Shown in pieces: positions 16,302 to 25,395 of a stretch of 64,000 nt of DNA (positions within the stretch are counted from its first letter, which is position 1; each line of letters begins with the position of its first letter). The stretch is from Pseudomonas sp. WN033 (GTDB lineage Bacteria > Pseudomonadota > Gammaproteobacteria > Pseudomonadales > Pseudomonadaceae): positions 248,001-312,000 of the forward strand of contig NSKG01000001.1 in the NCBI GenBank assembly GCA_002287035.1. Direction: 5' to 3'. The translations under genes were made by a program, and so were the position numbers. A model generated the notes under the pieces. The model did no database searches, had not been told where the DNA came from, and saw nothing but the letters and a program-made list of their open reading frames with translations.

Positions 16302-17423
16302 ATGACTAGCCAGAAACCATCCGCATCAATGACTAACAGACGCCTGCTCACCCGCAAGAATCGCCTGCATGAAAGCCGACTTGAGGACTGTCAGATCGAG
16401 GCAGAGCTTAAAGAGGGTGAGGCTATTATCCGGCTGGAGCGTTTTGGCCTGACAACCAACAACATCACCTATGCGGCGTTTGGCGATGCTATGGGGTATT
16501 GGCAGTTTTTCCCTACGGGTCAGGATGAGTGGGGCCATATGCCAGTGTGGGGTATTGGCCGCGTGATTGCGTCCGCAGCCGAAGGCATTCAGGTGGGCGA
16601 TCAGTACTTTGGCTATTACCCCATGGCTACTCACCTCAAGGTGATTGCGGACAAAATCAGCGCAGGTGGTTTTGTTGAGGTCTCAGAGCACCGTAAAGCG
16701 TTGCCCGCTGCCTACAACTACTACACCAATTACGCGGGTAAGGATGCCACCTCTCCTGAAAGCGATTACCGGATGCTGCTGCGCCCACTGTTTCTGACCT
16801 CCTACATGCTGGCCGATTATCTGATCGACAATACCTTTTTCGCTGCCCAGCAGATCGTCATTTCCAGTGCTTCGAGCAAGACCGCATTCGGCTCGGCGTT
16901 CTGCCTTGCGGGCCCGACCGACGCGCGAATCATTGGTCTGACTTCTGATAGAAATCGGGCTTTTGTGCAGCGCCTGGGCTGCTATCAGTCCGTGGCTACC
17001 TATGAAGAGCTGGCGTCTATCAATGCCGGTATCCCAACGTTGTATATCGATTTCTCCGGTGACGATGCATTGCGCGAACACATTCATCAGCACTTTGGTG
17101 ACAACCTGGTGCACGACTGTTATGCGGGGTCAGCATCCAACCTGGAGTTCAATACCGACAGCGTTGGTGATGCTGATCGCAAGACGCATTTCTTCTTCGC
17201 TGCGCCGCATTATCGCAAGCGCGTGCAGGAGTTGGGCGGGCCCGCGGTGCTGGGTGCTATGGATGCCAGGCAGGCTGACTTTATTCAAGCGCTGAGCAAT
17301 CCACAGGCGCCTTGGATACGGCTGTGCCACAGCGAGGGTTTTGAGCAGGCCGCCCAGGTGGTAGAGCAACTGTGTGACAACAAGGTTGCTCCGGATGAGG
17401 GTCATATCGTGGTCTTGCCCTGA
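16302..17423 (+). CDS. DUF2855 family protein
   Basis: A 373-residue protein resembling a degenerate medium-chain dehydrogenase. Visible landmarks: NNITYAAFGDAMGYWQFFP and WGIGRVIAS...VGDQYFGYYPMA are hallmark segments of the DUF2855 family, with a Rossmann-like core at VISSASSKTAFGSAFCL and IIGLTSDRN. The zinc ligands of true MDR enzymes are missing. Some members are assigned to the quinone-oxidoreductase-like group, but no reaction is known. GGGA lies ten bases before the ATG. Its 3' end overlaps the convergent TetR gene by 22 bases, and that regulator may control it (inference). Confidence 0.85.
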   Translation: MTSQKPSASMTNRRLLTRKNRLHESRLEDCQIEAELKEGEAIIRLERFGLTTNNITYAAFGDAMGYWQFFPTGQDEWGHMPVWGIGRVIASAAEGIQVGDQYFGYYPMATHLKVIADKISAGGFVEVSEHRKALPAAYNYYTNYAGKDATSPESDYRMLLRPLFLTSYMLADYLIDNTFFAAQQIVISSASSKTAFGSAFCLAGPTDARIIGLTSDRNRAFVQRLGCYQSVATYEELASINAGIPTLYIDFSGDDALREHIHQHFGDNLVHDCYAGSASNLEFNTDSVGDADRKTHFFFAAPHYRKRVQELGGPAVLGAMDARQADFIQALSNPQAPWIRLCHSEGFEQAAQVVEQLCDNKVAPDEGHIVVLP

Positions 17424-18046
17424 TCGGTAGAGGCGCCAATCAGACCCAGGCACACGGCATAGGTTGATTCGAGCCAGTCGCCAAGTTCCTGGGTCTCTAT
17501 CTGGGCCAGCAAGCGATAGCGTCGGGCACCCCATACCAGGGTGAACAGGTTGCGGATGGTGTCAGGAGAAGGCGGACTGGTGAGATCTGACCAGCCGCAG
17601 ATGATCTCGATCCAGGTGTTTGAGAGTTTTTCAAATGCGCGGCGGTGGTGGGTATCCAGGGCTATCTGGCCTTCCTGTAGCAGCATGTTGCGATCCAGAT
17701 AGGGTGCCGCGGGATCGGCACCCGCTGTTATCTTCACCAGCTCAAACAAGCGCTCAGCCCAAGGCGCCTGCGATAGTAGCTGATCTCTGGCCCTGAGCCG
17801 CTCCATCTCCCATTCGATACAATGTCGCACATAACCCGAGAGCAGCGCAGTGGCATTGGGAAAGTACTCATAGATGGTGCCCACAGAGAAGCCGGTCTCC
17901 TCGGCGATTGCTCGGGTAGTCACCGCTTTGGGCCCCTGCCGACACCAGATCCGCACAAAACCGTCATAGATAACCTGCACCGTGAACTTGGCTCGATCCT
18001 GGCTGGCGCGTTTTCTAGGCAGGTGTACCAAGGGTGTTTTTTTCAC
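17402..18046 (-). CDS. TetR/AcrR family regulator
   Basis: A 214-residue repressor. The N-terminal helix-turn-helix is standard: VIYDGFVRIWCRQGPKAVTTRAIAEETGFSVGTIYEYFPNATALLSGYV. The rest is a helical ligand-binding domain with no recognisable subfamily. A lysine/arginine-rich N-terminal tail (KKTPLVHLPRKRASQDRAK) precedes the HTH. It converges on the DUF2855 gene with a 22-base overlap, an arrangement in which the regulator may affect its neighbour also by antisense transcription. The ligand is unknown. Confidence 0.88.
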   Translation of the reverse strand: MKKTPLVHLPRKRASQDRAKFTVQVIYDGFVRIWCRQGPKAVTTRAIAEETGFSVGTIYEYFPNATALLSGYVRHCIEWEMERLRARDQLLSQAPWAERLFELVKITAGADPAAPYLDRNMLLQEGQIALDTHHRRAFEKLSNTWIEIICGWSDLTSPPSPDTIRNLFTLVWGARRYRLLAQIETQELGDWLESTYAVCLGLIGASTDQGKTTI

Positions 18047-18140
18047 GGTGCTTGCCTCTTGTTGCCAATATCGTTACTCAGGCTTTCCTAAGGTGCAGTC
18101 CATTATATCCCGTTATGTTTGCCTTTGGCTGCGCCGCACA

Positions 18141-18340
18141 TCCCCTGTCTGTGCGCTGCGGTAGGGCTCAAGGCTCAAGGCTCAAGGCAGGCATGCATCA
18201 GCCCTACACTCTGCTAGACAGCTGCTGCCAGGTGGCCCAGGCGGCCTATCAGGTGGGCTGCAAACTCCCCGATCTTCAGTGCCGCCTTTAACCGGTTTTT
18301 TGGGGAAACGCCGAAGTCGGTGTTTGGTGGGCGGCGTTGA
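18141..18340 (+). pseudogene. Decayed partial duplicate of the AraC/PchR-like gene 3' end
   Basis: This stretch repeats the last part of the 15148-16113 activator gene. Shared runs include GTGCGCTGCGGTAGGGCTCA, GGCAGGCATGCAT, AGGTGGCCCAGGCGGCCTA and CGCCGAAGTCGGTGTTTGGT, ending in the same GGCGGCGTTGA stop. An internal segment after GGCATGCAT is missing, the frame is broken (an in-frame stop at CGCCTTTAACC), and the 7-base unit CTCAAGG has expanded to three tandem copies near 18167-18187. It is a recombination scar flanking the DUF2855/TetR pair. Confidence 0.85.
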
Positions 18341-18673
18341 GTGTTTAGCCGCGGGCTATGACGAAGGCGGGCATTCAGGATAAATATGCCCCGCTTTCCC
18401 ATAGCGCTTTAAGTAGCTGTGAAGGACAGGTTTCGGCCAAAAGCAGTCATCCAGGTTTCCAAGCAGTGGCACCGAAGGCAACCAGCCCCACCACGTGGAG
18501 GGTTCTACCGGCCAGTGATGAATACCCGGAGGACTCTGGATTTCCCAGTTTGGTTTGCAGCCATGCTAGCAGCATGGAACCAACCCTCAACTATTTCGTC
18601 TTGCCAGTCCATGCTGTATCAAAAGGCCTTCAGGCTATAAGCTAAGGCCTCAGTCAGCCTGACGCCCCCTAAA
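18341..18673. other. Intergenic region before the nuclease-STAND gene
   Basis: No credible gene. It contains a short hairpin-like segment (AAAGGCCTTCAGGC...TAAGGCCTCAG, around 18618-18655) just upstream of the large gene, which could be its leader. Base composition begins to fall here toward the lower-G+C gene that follows, consistent with an acquired-DNA boundary. Confidence 0.4.
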
Positions 18674-21600
18674 ATGCACACACTATTTCACGTAGATACA
18701 GAGGACATAAAATCCCTGAACGACGAGCAAGCGCGCGCACTGATCGCAAGATTGTGTCGGGCTGAGATTCGCAAGCACGGTGGCTTCGAGTCGGCCGTCA
18801 CCTGGGGTGGCGATCAAAGAGCAAAAGATGGAGGGGTGGACGTCAGGGTAGAGATAAATCCGCCACTGGGGATATCTGGCTATCTACCCAATGACAACAC
18901 AGCCTTTCAGGTAAAGGCCGAGGTGTTCCCACCCGGCAAGATACATGGGGAAATGTCGCCCAAGGGAGTGCTAAGGCAAGCAATACGCGACCTCGCTACG
19001 ACCAAAGGAAGTTACATCATCGCCGCGACGCGAGACGACACCTCCGAATCCGCTCTCGATCTTCGACTCAATGCGATGAGAGATTGCTTGTCGGCCAACG
19101 GCCTCGGCTCCTCGCCGCATATTGCCTTCTATGACGCGAGAAAGATTGCAGACTGGGTCGAGCAACATCCAGCGATCATCGCCTGGGTAAAACACCAGCT
19201 AGGCAAGCCACTTGTGGGTTGGCGCCCATACTCGGGATGGGCCTACCAAGAGACGACCGTCGACTCCGAATATCTGATCGATGATCGAGTCAATGTGTTC
19301 ACGCCTGACGCAGAGAAGGGCATTAATGTTTCGGCCGCCATTGATCGCCTGCGTATCGACCTGTCGAAGGGGGCAAGCGTACGCATTGTCGGCTTATCTG
19401 GCGTCGGCAAAACGAGACTGGTACAGGCGCTCTTCGATCCGCGCGTGAGGGCACATCAGGCTGCGCTGAGTGCTGACGACGTGCTGTACACGGACCTTTC
19501 AGATGGACCTTCACCTCAACCTTCAGCGATGCTCGAAGCGCTGATTGAAGACGGAAGTCAGTGTGTTCTAGTCGTGGACAACTGCGGGCCTGACACTCAT
19601 CAGAGGCTCACCGAGCTGCTGAAAAAGTCTGGCAGCAAGATAGGCTTGGTTACTGTTGAGTACGACGTTCGAGACGACTTACCAGACGCCACGACGTGCT
19701 ACCGTCTCGAAGGCTCCTCCGATGACGTAATCAAGCAGCTTCTTCAGCGGCGTTATCCAGTCCTATCGTTCAGTGATGTCGATACCATCACCGCATTCTC
19801 CGACGGTAACGCTCGCGTCGCGTTTGCGTTGGCAGCGACGGTTACGACGACTGGTGAGCTGGCGCGGTTGCGAGACTCCGACTTGTTCAAGCGCCTGTTT
19901 CATCAGAAGAACGCCGAGAATGAAGATCTCCTCAGCTGCGCGGAAGCGGCCAGTATCTTGTACTCGTTCGACGGCGAGGACGATGGCCCTGGCTCAGAGC
20001 TCAACAAAATTGCCGCTGTTGCTGACGTTTCATTGATCACCCTACAGCGAAAAGTGGTTGATTTACAGCGAAGAGGTCTCGTACAGGTGCGTGGCAAATG
20101 GCGTGCTGTTTTGCCACACGCGATTGCTAATCGACTCGCAGCCCAGGCGCTAGAAGCGATACCCAAATCGCAGATCGTGAATATCTTTGTCGATAACGCG
20201 ACCGACCGTGTTGCCCGGTCGTTCTCGCGGCGACTTGGTTACCTACATGAAAGCGCAAAAGCCGCCGAGCTTGTACGGGACTGGCTCTCGCCATCCGGCC
20301 GCTTGGGCGATCTAACGGCTCTCAATGACATTGGCCATGAGATCTTTCACAACATTGCGCCTGTATCTCCAAAGGTCGCCCTAGCGGCAATTGGACGGGC
20401 TGCCAACATCCCTAGCTTTCTTTCGGGCGAAAACAGACAACGTACCCAGTATGCGTACACGTTGAAAGCCATCGCGTTCGAAGAAGAAGACTTTGAGATG
20501 GCCGCCGATATTCTTGTCAGATTCGCCTTGGCAGATCCCCAGGAAAAGGGGCGGCACGAATCTACTGTAGAAATTCTGAAGTCTCTGTTTTTCTGCGTGC
20601 TATCCGGGACGAATGCCCCTCCCAATCACAGGTCAGAGTTCGTCAGAAAATTGCTTGAATCCGGCGATCCCAAGCGAGAGCAGTTGGGGTTGTTGCTGCT
20701 CGATGCGGCGCTTGAGGCAGTGCACTTTACCTCTGTGAACAGATTCGATTTCGGAGCTCGAAAGCGGAGCGAGGGATGGGCTCCGAAATCCCGATCAGAC
20801 GTTCAGGCGTGGTTTATGCCGTTCCTCCGCATGGTACTCGACATTGGTAAGCAGAAGTCCGACCTTGCTGAAAGTTGCAGAACTATTTTTGGTCGCCGCT
20901 TAAGAGGGCTTTGGCTTGGCACGAGTCTGAGACCAGAAGTGTGTGCAGCCGTAAAAGAACTGGCTTCAGTCGTGAGCTGGCCTCAAGGTTGGTTTGGAGT
21001 CAAAAGCATCCTTCGCTATGACTCGGGCAAATGCGATGAGGCGATTCAGAACGAGCTGCGCGAGTTGGAGGAGCTTCTCAAACCGAAGGCTATAACAGAC
21101 ATGATTCGAGCTCGACTTCTAGACTCGAACAATTTCGACCTGGATCTTGATGACGATGATGCAGATCAGAGCGCTGAAACGACTGGTGAGCGCATCCGCA
21201 GATCAAGCCAGGCCCTGGAGGAGCTTGGGGAGGCTGCTGCCACCATTGAGGGCCTTCTCTTGGAGTTACTCCCGCAATTGATCTCAACCAATTCAGGATC
21301 CAGTGCATTTCATTTGGGGGTTGGGGTTGGAAAACAGATTGCGGACCCGAGCTGGATTTTGGATGCGGCAAAAGAACATATCGCCACTGCCATGCCCGGA
21401 ACCGTCGGTGTCTCGTTCCTCCGCGGCTTGCTTAACGGCTGGCATCACGCATCTCCCGCTTCTGCCGAGGAGTTTCTCGACAGCGCGGTGAGTGATGCAA
21501 TTTGGGTCAAATGGATCATGGACCTGCATTGCAGCATACCGATGAACCAAGCGGCTTACGCTCGAATCCACCAATCAATCAAGGCTGGAAATACTCCTGC

Positions 21601-22555
21601 CTGGCAATACTCCTATCTCGGGATGGGCAGACAAACTGACTCATTCTCTGTTGCAGAGATTGGCGAGCTGCTTTCTGCGATAGCACTGCTGCCAGATGGT
21701 GGTGTCGTGTTTCTCGACGTCCTTGCCATGGTCGTCTACTGCGCATCAGATCACGATGATGCGTATAAGGAGTCACTGGCGGCAACCTGCCTCAATCTTC
21801 TGGGCTCAGCCGAATGGGGAAAGGTTCTTGGAGATCGTGCCAATAGTGGTTACCGCCTTGAGAGCATATTGGAGTTTTCGTTGAAGCGATTAGCTTCTTC
21901 CGAAGCAGCGCTGGAGGTATTGAACGGTCTAGTTGCCTTTGCGCGCACGAAGGAATGTAGTTATTTCAATAGGGACGTCATCAAAAACGCTATCTCGCCG
22001 TTCCTCAGGCACATGCCGCGACGAGCGCTCGACGCGATCTATGTTCCCGGTGAAGAAGCTTACTACCGTCAGGTGTCGCCGGTGATTGGGCGCGCTTACA
22101 GTGATCGGAAAGAGACAGCACTCAGCGTAGTCCCAGTGGACATGTTGATCGATTGGTGTAATGCCTCGCCGTCTGATCGTTACGTGTTCGCGGCGCGGAG
22201 CTGCAAGCTATTCGACACCCGAAGTCAAGCAAGTGAAGAGCATACCAATATCGACTCTGTGGACGATTCTGAGTTGGTTATTTCGGATGCCGCGCTGGCT
22301 GTGCTCGCTAATGCTCCTGATAAGAAGGCTGTAATCGAAGCCTATTTGAAGCGATTTACGCCTTCAGGCTGGTCCGGGTCTTTGGCCGAAATCCTGAAGA
22401 AACGGATTCCGCTTCTCGATGCTCTGAGTCTCGGTAACGAAGAACAGCTGAAGCCAGTATTGGCGACAGCTAGAGCGAGCCTCGAACGAAGAATCGCAGC
22501 GGAAGAGCTTCGAGAGGACGAAGAGGAGCGCGAGCGTACTGGGAGCTTCGAATAG
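18674..22555 (+). CDS. PD-(D/E)xK nuclease-STAND NTPase protein, Avs-like candidate defence gene
   Basis: A 1293-residue protein. Residues about 20-170 form a restriction-endonuclease-like domain: an acidic DGGVDVRVEI (D52, D56) and, 23 residues on, FQVKAE (Q79-V80-K81), the D...QxK pattern of Mrr/Cap4-like nucleases. Residues about 215-500 are a STAND-type P-loop NTPase with GLSGVGKT (240-247; K246) and Walker B CVLVVDN (D302), followed by a winged-helix-like ADVSLITLQRKVVDLQRRGLV. The remaining ~750 residues are helical, repeat-like and end in a charged tail. Nuclease-STAND-repeat is the Avs architecture, in which the C-terminal part senses a phage protein and the NTPase activates the nuclease. 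The gene stands alone, its codon use is visibly less G+C-rich than neighbours, and no Shine-Dalgarno precedes the ATG. Homology to a named Avs type is not shown. Confidence 0.8.
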   Translation: MHTLFHVDTEDIKSLNDEQARALIARLCRAEIRKHGGFESAVTWGGDQRAKDGGVDVRVEINPPLGISGYLPNDNTAFQVKAEVFPPGKIHGEMSPKGVLRQAIRDLATTKGSYIIAATRDDTSESALDLRLNAMRDCLSANGLGSSPHIAFYDARKIADWVEQHPAIIAWVKHQLGKPLVGWRPYSGWAYQETTVDSEYLIDDRVNVFTPDAEKGINVSAAIDRLRIDLSKGASVRIVGLSGVGKTRLVQALFDPRVRAHQAALSADDVLYTDLSDGPSPQPSAMLEALIEDGSQCVLVVDNCGPDTHQRLTELLKKSGSKIGLVTVEYDVRDDLPDATTCYRLEGSSDDVIKQLLQRRYPVLSFSDVDTITAFSDGNARVAFALAATVTTTGELARLRDSDLFKRLFHQKNAENEDLLSCAEAASILYSFDGEDDGPGSELNKIAAVADVSLITLQRKVVDLQRRGLVQVRGKWRAVLPHAIANRLAAQALEAIPKSQIVNIFVDNATDRVARSFSRRLGYLHESAKAAELVRDWLSPSGRLGDLTALNDIGHEIFHNIAPVSPKVALAAIGRAANIPSFLSGENRQRTQYAYTLKAIAFEEEDFEMAADILVRFALADPQEKGRHESTVEILKSLFFCVLSGTNAPPNHRSEFVRKLLESGDPKREQLGLLLLDAALEAVHFTSVNRFDFGARKRSEGWAPKSRSDVQAWFMPFLRMVLDIGKQKSDLAESCRTIFGRRLRGLWLGTSLRPEVCAAVKELASVVSWPQGWFGVKSILRYDSGKCDEAIQNELRELEELLKPKAITDMIRARLLDSNNFDLDLDDDDADQSAETTGERIRRSSQALEELGEAAATIEGLLLELLPQLISTNSGSSAFHLGVGVGKQIADPSWILDAAKEHIATAMPGTVGVSFLRGLLNGWHHASPASAEEFLDSAVSDAIWVKWIMDLHCSIPMNQAAYARIHQSIKAGNTPAWQYSYLGMGRQTDSFSVAEIGELLSAIALLPDGGVVFLDVLAMVVYCASDHDDAYKESLAATCLNLLGSAEWGKVLGDRANSGYRLESILEFSLKRLASSEAALEVLNGLVAFARTKECSYFNRDVIKNAISPFLRHMPRRALDAIYVPGEEAYYRQVSPVIGRAYSDRKETALSVVPVDMLIDWCNASPSDRYVFAARSCKLFDTRSQASEEHTNIDSVDDSELVISDAALAVLANAPDKKAVIEAYLKRFTPSGWSGSLAEILKKRIPLLDALSLGNEEQLKPVLATARASLERRIAAEELREDEEERERTGSFE

Positions 22556-22612
22556 GCTAGCCCGACGCCCCCATTGGCCGGTAACTGCCCGTCCTAACCG
22601 GCAGCTATTGGC

Positions 22613-22653
22613 CGATTTCTGCCAGTAGCCAGCCCAGCTATCAGCAGAAATCG
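22613..22653. repeat. Stem-loop between convergent genes
   Basis: CGATTTCTGC (22613-22622) pairs perfectly with GCAGAAATCG (22644-22653). Just upstream, GCCGGT and ACCGGC form a second small inverted pair (22577-22601), and TTGGCCG(G/A)T occurs twice. It separates the convergent STAND gene and large membrane-protein gene and may act as a terminator-like structure, although a U-run is absent. Confidence 0.5.
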
Positions 22654-22677
22654 CCCCAACACAGCCAACCTCCTCCC

Positions 22678-25161
22678 CTACGCCGCCATATCCTCACAAG
22701 CCAGGAAAATATCATTCCCCTCATACTGCAACGCCGGGCGTTGCTTGACCACGCTGACCACCACCGGTTTGAGGATGAAGTTGGCCATGGCCCGTTGTTC
22801 GGACTTGGCGGCGTGGATGATTTCCAGGGTTTTGGGCTGGAGGATCTGGTCCAGGTTGCTGTTCAGGTTTTGTAGTTCGTCCTTGGTCAGCATGAAGCTT
22901 ACGGCCAGGTATTCGAGCTGGTGCTGTACCAGTTTGAGCATGCGCACGCGGTCTTCTTCCATGAGTTTGCCGGCGATCTTGTTGGTGATGACCGAGGAGA
23001 TCACCCCGCCGATGATGCCGCCTGCGGCGCGGCCGAGCATGGCGGAGACCGGGCCGAACGGGCTGAATACGATGCCGCCGGCAATCGAGCCGATGGTGCC
23101 GCCGGCAATACCGGAAGACACCACGGCGAGGTTTTTGACGAACTGGGCCTTGGAGATGCGGCCACGGACCATCTTGACCATATCCGGGCCGGTGGTGACG
23201 GCAATCAGCACGATGGAGGTGATCAGGGTGCCGCGCAGGGCTTTGTTGAGGCTGTTCTTGGAGCTGACCCCAAAGCCTTTTTGCAGCAGGCTGCGTTTGC
23301 TGTGCGACAGCGCGGAGACGTCGATCTTGCTCAGCACTTTCTGCACCACGGCGACCCGGTTCAGCTGTTGCGCGCCAACATACACGGTCAGGCTTTTGCC
23401 GAAGGTTTTGCCGCCCTGGATGGCGGCGACCTTGAGTGCCTGCTTCTTGTCGCCGGTGGAGGCGTAGTAGACGCAGGCGCTCAGGGCAAAGCTGATGCCG
23501 CCGGCCACCGCGCCAACAATCGCCCCTTCGGCAATGTCATAGGTGACCGATTCAAGGGTGCCGAACTTGGTGATGTTCTTGGCCTGGTCGTAGGTCAGGT
23601 GCCCTTTGACCACCAGGTTTTTGGCCTGCTCAGGGTCACTGACGCCGCGCACCTTGCCTTCCTTGATCTTATTTTTCATGGTTTCCACGGCCAACTCGTA
23701 CTGGTCCTTGGGCACCTCGATCTGCATAGGTTTGTCCTGAGCGTCCCAGTACTTGTAGTTACCGCTCTGCCCATCAAAACCGGCGCCTACACTGCGGGCG
23801 GCGGTCTTGCAGTATTTGGTCTGCAGGCTGGCGCCGTCGACCAGGCGGTCTGCGCCGTTCTTGGCATTGTCGCCGCCGACGATTTCCGCCTTTTTCATCA
23901 TCAGCTTGTCGATCCGATGGTTGGCGTTTTCAGCGGCGAAGCCATGGCCCTGGCCACCGGTGGCGAACAGTTTGTGATTGGCGTCCAGCGCTGCGCCACC
24001 GGCCATCAGCACAAAACCACTGGTGGCGGCGCTGTCGAGAAATTCCTTGTAGGGTTTGTCTTTGATTTCCAGGCACAGTTTTTCGGTTTCACGGCAGGTG
24101 CTGGAACAAAACCATTCCCCCTGCTCGGGCACGTGACCCTCTTCGGCGTGCCCGCAGGAGGTGCATACCCGGATGTTGTCGATCTGTTTGAGCGGTACGA
24201 AAAACGCATCCCCGCCTATGCCGTAGATCACTCCCAGCCCAGCGCTGAACTCCAGGAAATCTCTGGCCTGCTCTTCATTCAGACGGTAGGTCTGGCTGAT
24301 CAGTTGTACGACTGCATCGAGATCCAGGCGGGCCGAGGGGTTGATCATATGTTCGATGCAGCGGCGGTTGTGCACGTCCCACTCGGCCTTGAAAACCCAG
24401 GGGTCAGACAGAATCTCGTACTCGTGCAGCACGCCCCGCTCGACCAGCAGGACGACGCAGCCCTGATACAGCGCTTCGGCATCGTCCTGATCCAGATGAT
24501 GCTCGTCTGCCAGTGTTTCACAGTGTTCCCGTGCGTTGAGTTGCTCGGTCTCAGATAGTGCGGCAAACGCCTGGGTGCAGAAGGTCCGGCGCTCGTGGCT
24601 GTCCATCAGGGCGTACAGCTGCACCAGCAGCGCAGCCACCCAGTAAGCGCCGCCCAGCCAGGCTTGCAGGCCGTTCAGCGGCTCGATCGCGGCGGCGATC
24701 CAGGGTGAGATGATGGCGCACAGGGTCAGCAACAGGGCGGCATGGAACAGGGTCCAGCCTTGCCGCTCTTTCTTGAGCAGCAGGGTGTGATTGGCGTTGA
24801 TTGCATTGAGCCCGCGGGTCTTGAACACGGCGCCGATGACCGCCAGCGCCAGCAGCAGCGTAATCAGGTTGCGGTAGTAGCCAAAGCCGGAGTCCTGCAG
24901 CCCGTAGTAGAGCCCTTCCAGATAGACCCAGCCAACCAGCAGACTGAAACCCGTCAGCATCAGGTAAGGCATGACCAGTTTGAGTCGCAGGGCGTTAGCG
25001 GCTTTCTCCAACAGAATCGCCAACACGGCGGCAGGCCCCATGAACACCGCAGCGACCATGCCCAGCACGCCGCCGGCCACTACCACAAAGAATTTGAACA
25101 GTTTTTTCAGCAAGACAATGCCGACAACCAGCCCGACCAACCCCAACAAGAGATACAGCAT
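22678..25161 (-). CDS. Large multi-pass membrane protein with Cys cluster, unknown function
   Basis: An 827-residue protein. The N-terminus has at least five hydrophobic helices (about 1-60, 80-115, 135-190). A soluble middle follows with a possible zinc site, CTSCGH...WFCSSTCRETEKLC (about 333-365), then a conserved-looking GHGFAAENANHRIDKLM and GGDNAKNGADRLVDG (about 400-440). Next come a charged segment and a Gly/Ala-rich C-terminal membrane region with two or three helices (about 530-690). I recall the GHGFAAE/NGADRLVDG segment from a widespread uncharacterised family but cannot name a function. The start at 25161 has GGAGGGAG directly upstream. It is divergent from the WYL regulator, with operator-like repeats between them. 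Confidence 0.7.
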   Translation of the reverse strand: MLYLLLGLVGLVVGIVLLKKLFKFFVVVAGGVLGMVAAVFMGPAAVLAILLEKAANALRLKLVMPYLMLTGFSLLVGWVYLEGLYYGLQDSGFGYYRNLITLLLALAVIGAVFKTRGLNAINANHTLLLKKERQGWTLFHAALLLTLCAIISPWIAAAIEPLNGLQAWLGGAYWVAALLVQLYALMDSHERRTFCTQAFAALSETEQLNAREHCETLADEHHLDQDDAEALYQGCVVLLVERGVLHEYEILSDPWVFKAEWDVHNRRCIEHMINPSARLDLDAVVQLISQTYRLNEEQARDFLEFSAGLGVIYGIGGDAFFVPLKQIDNIRVCTSCGHAEEGHVPEQGEWFCSSTCRETEKLCLEIKDKPYKEFLDSAATSGFVLMAGGAALDANHKLFATGGQGHGFAAENANHRIDKLMMKKAEIVGGDNAKNGADRLVDGASLQTKYCKTAARSVGAGFDGQSGNYKYWDAQDKPMQIEVPKDQYELAVETMKNKIKEGKVRGVSDPEQAKNLVVKGHLTYDQAKNITKFGTLESVTYDIAEGAIVGAVAGGISFALSACVYYASTGDKKQALKVAAIQGGKTFGKSLTVYVGAQQLNRVAVVQKVLSKIDVSALSHSKRSLLQKGFGVSSKNSLNKALRGTLITSIVLIAVTTGPDMVKMVRGRISKAQFVKNLAVVSSGIAGGTIGSIAGGIVFSPFGPVSAMLGRAAGGIIGGVISSVITNKIAGKLMEEDRVRMLKLVQHQLEYLAVSFMLTKDELQNLNSNLDQILQPKTLEIIHAAKSEQRAMANFILKPVVVSVVKQRPALQYEGNDIFLACEDMAA

Positions 25162-25341
25162 GCTCCCTCCGAGCGTTAACGTCTTGTTCAATCAAACCTG
25201 CTGCCATGCCCTTGCGAAGCCAATGAGCGAAATAGCAAGGCGCCATCATGCCATGCGTAATCGGCGCAGATTGCACCGATTCACGCAACAAACTGTGCCG
25301 GCGTTTCACCCACCAGCCCGACAACAAGCGTGGCATGATCA

Positions 25342-25372
25342 TGCGACCATTTATGTCGCAGCAACTGTCGCA
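25342..25372. promoter_or_regulatory. Operator-like repeats at the WYL regulator promoter
   Basis: TGCGACCATTTATGTCGCA (25342-25360; 7+5+7 inverted repeat with one mismatch) is followed by a third half-site TGTCGCA at 25366-25372. It lies 24-54 bases before the WYL gene and between it and the divergent membrane-protein gene. The same arrangement recurs at 26398-26416 ahead of the small membrane-protein gene, implying one DNA-binding protein for both, most simply the WYL regulator itself. Confidence 0.65.
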
Positions 25373-25395
25373 GCACACCCGACCAAGGACTGACC

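Noticed and set aside
22921-24558. Long open frame on the plus strand over the membrane-protein gene, 545 codons
   Set aside because: It is a shadow of the minus-strand 22678-25161 gene: it has no Shine-Dalgarno, its composition is Gly/Ala/Asp-rich without any domain, and it ends inside the same gene.
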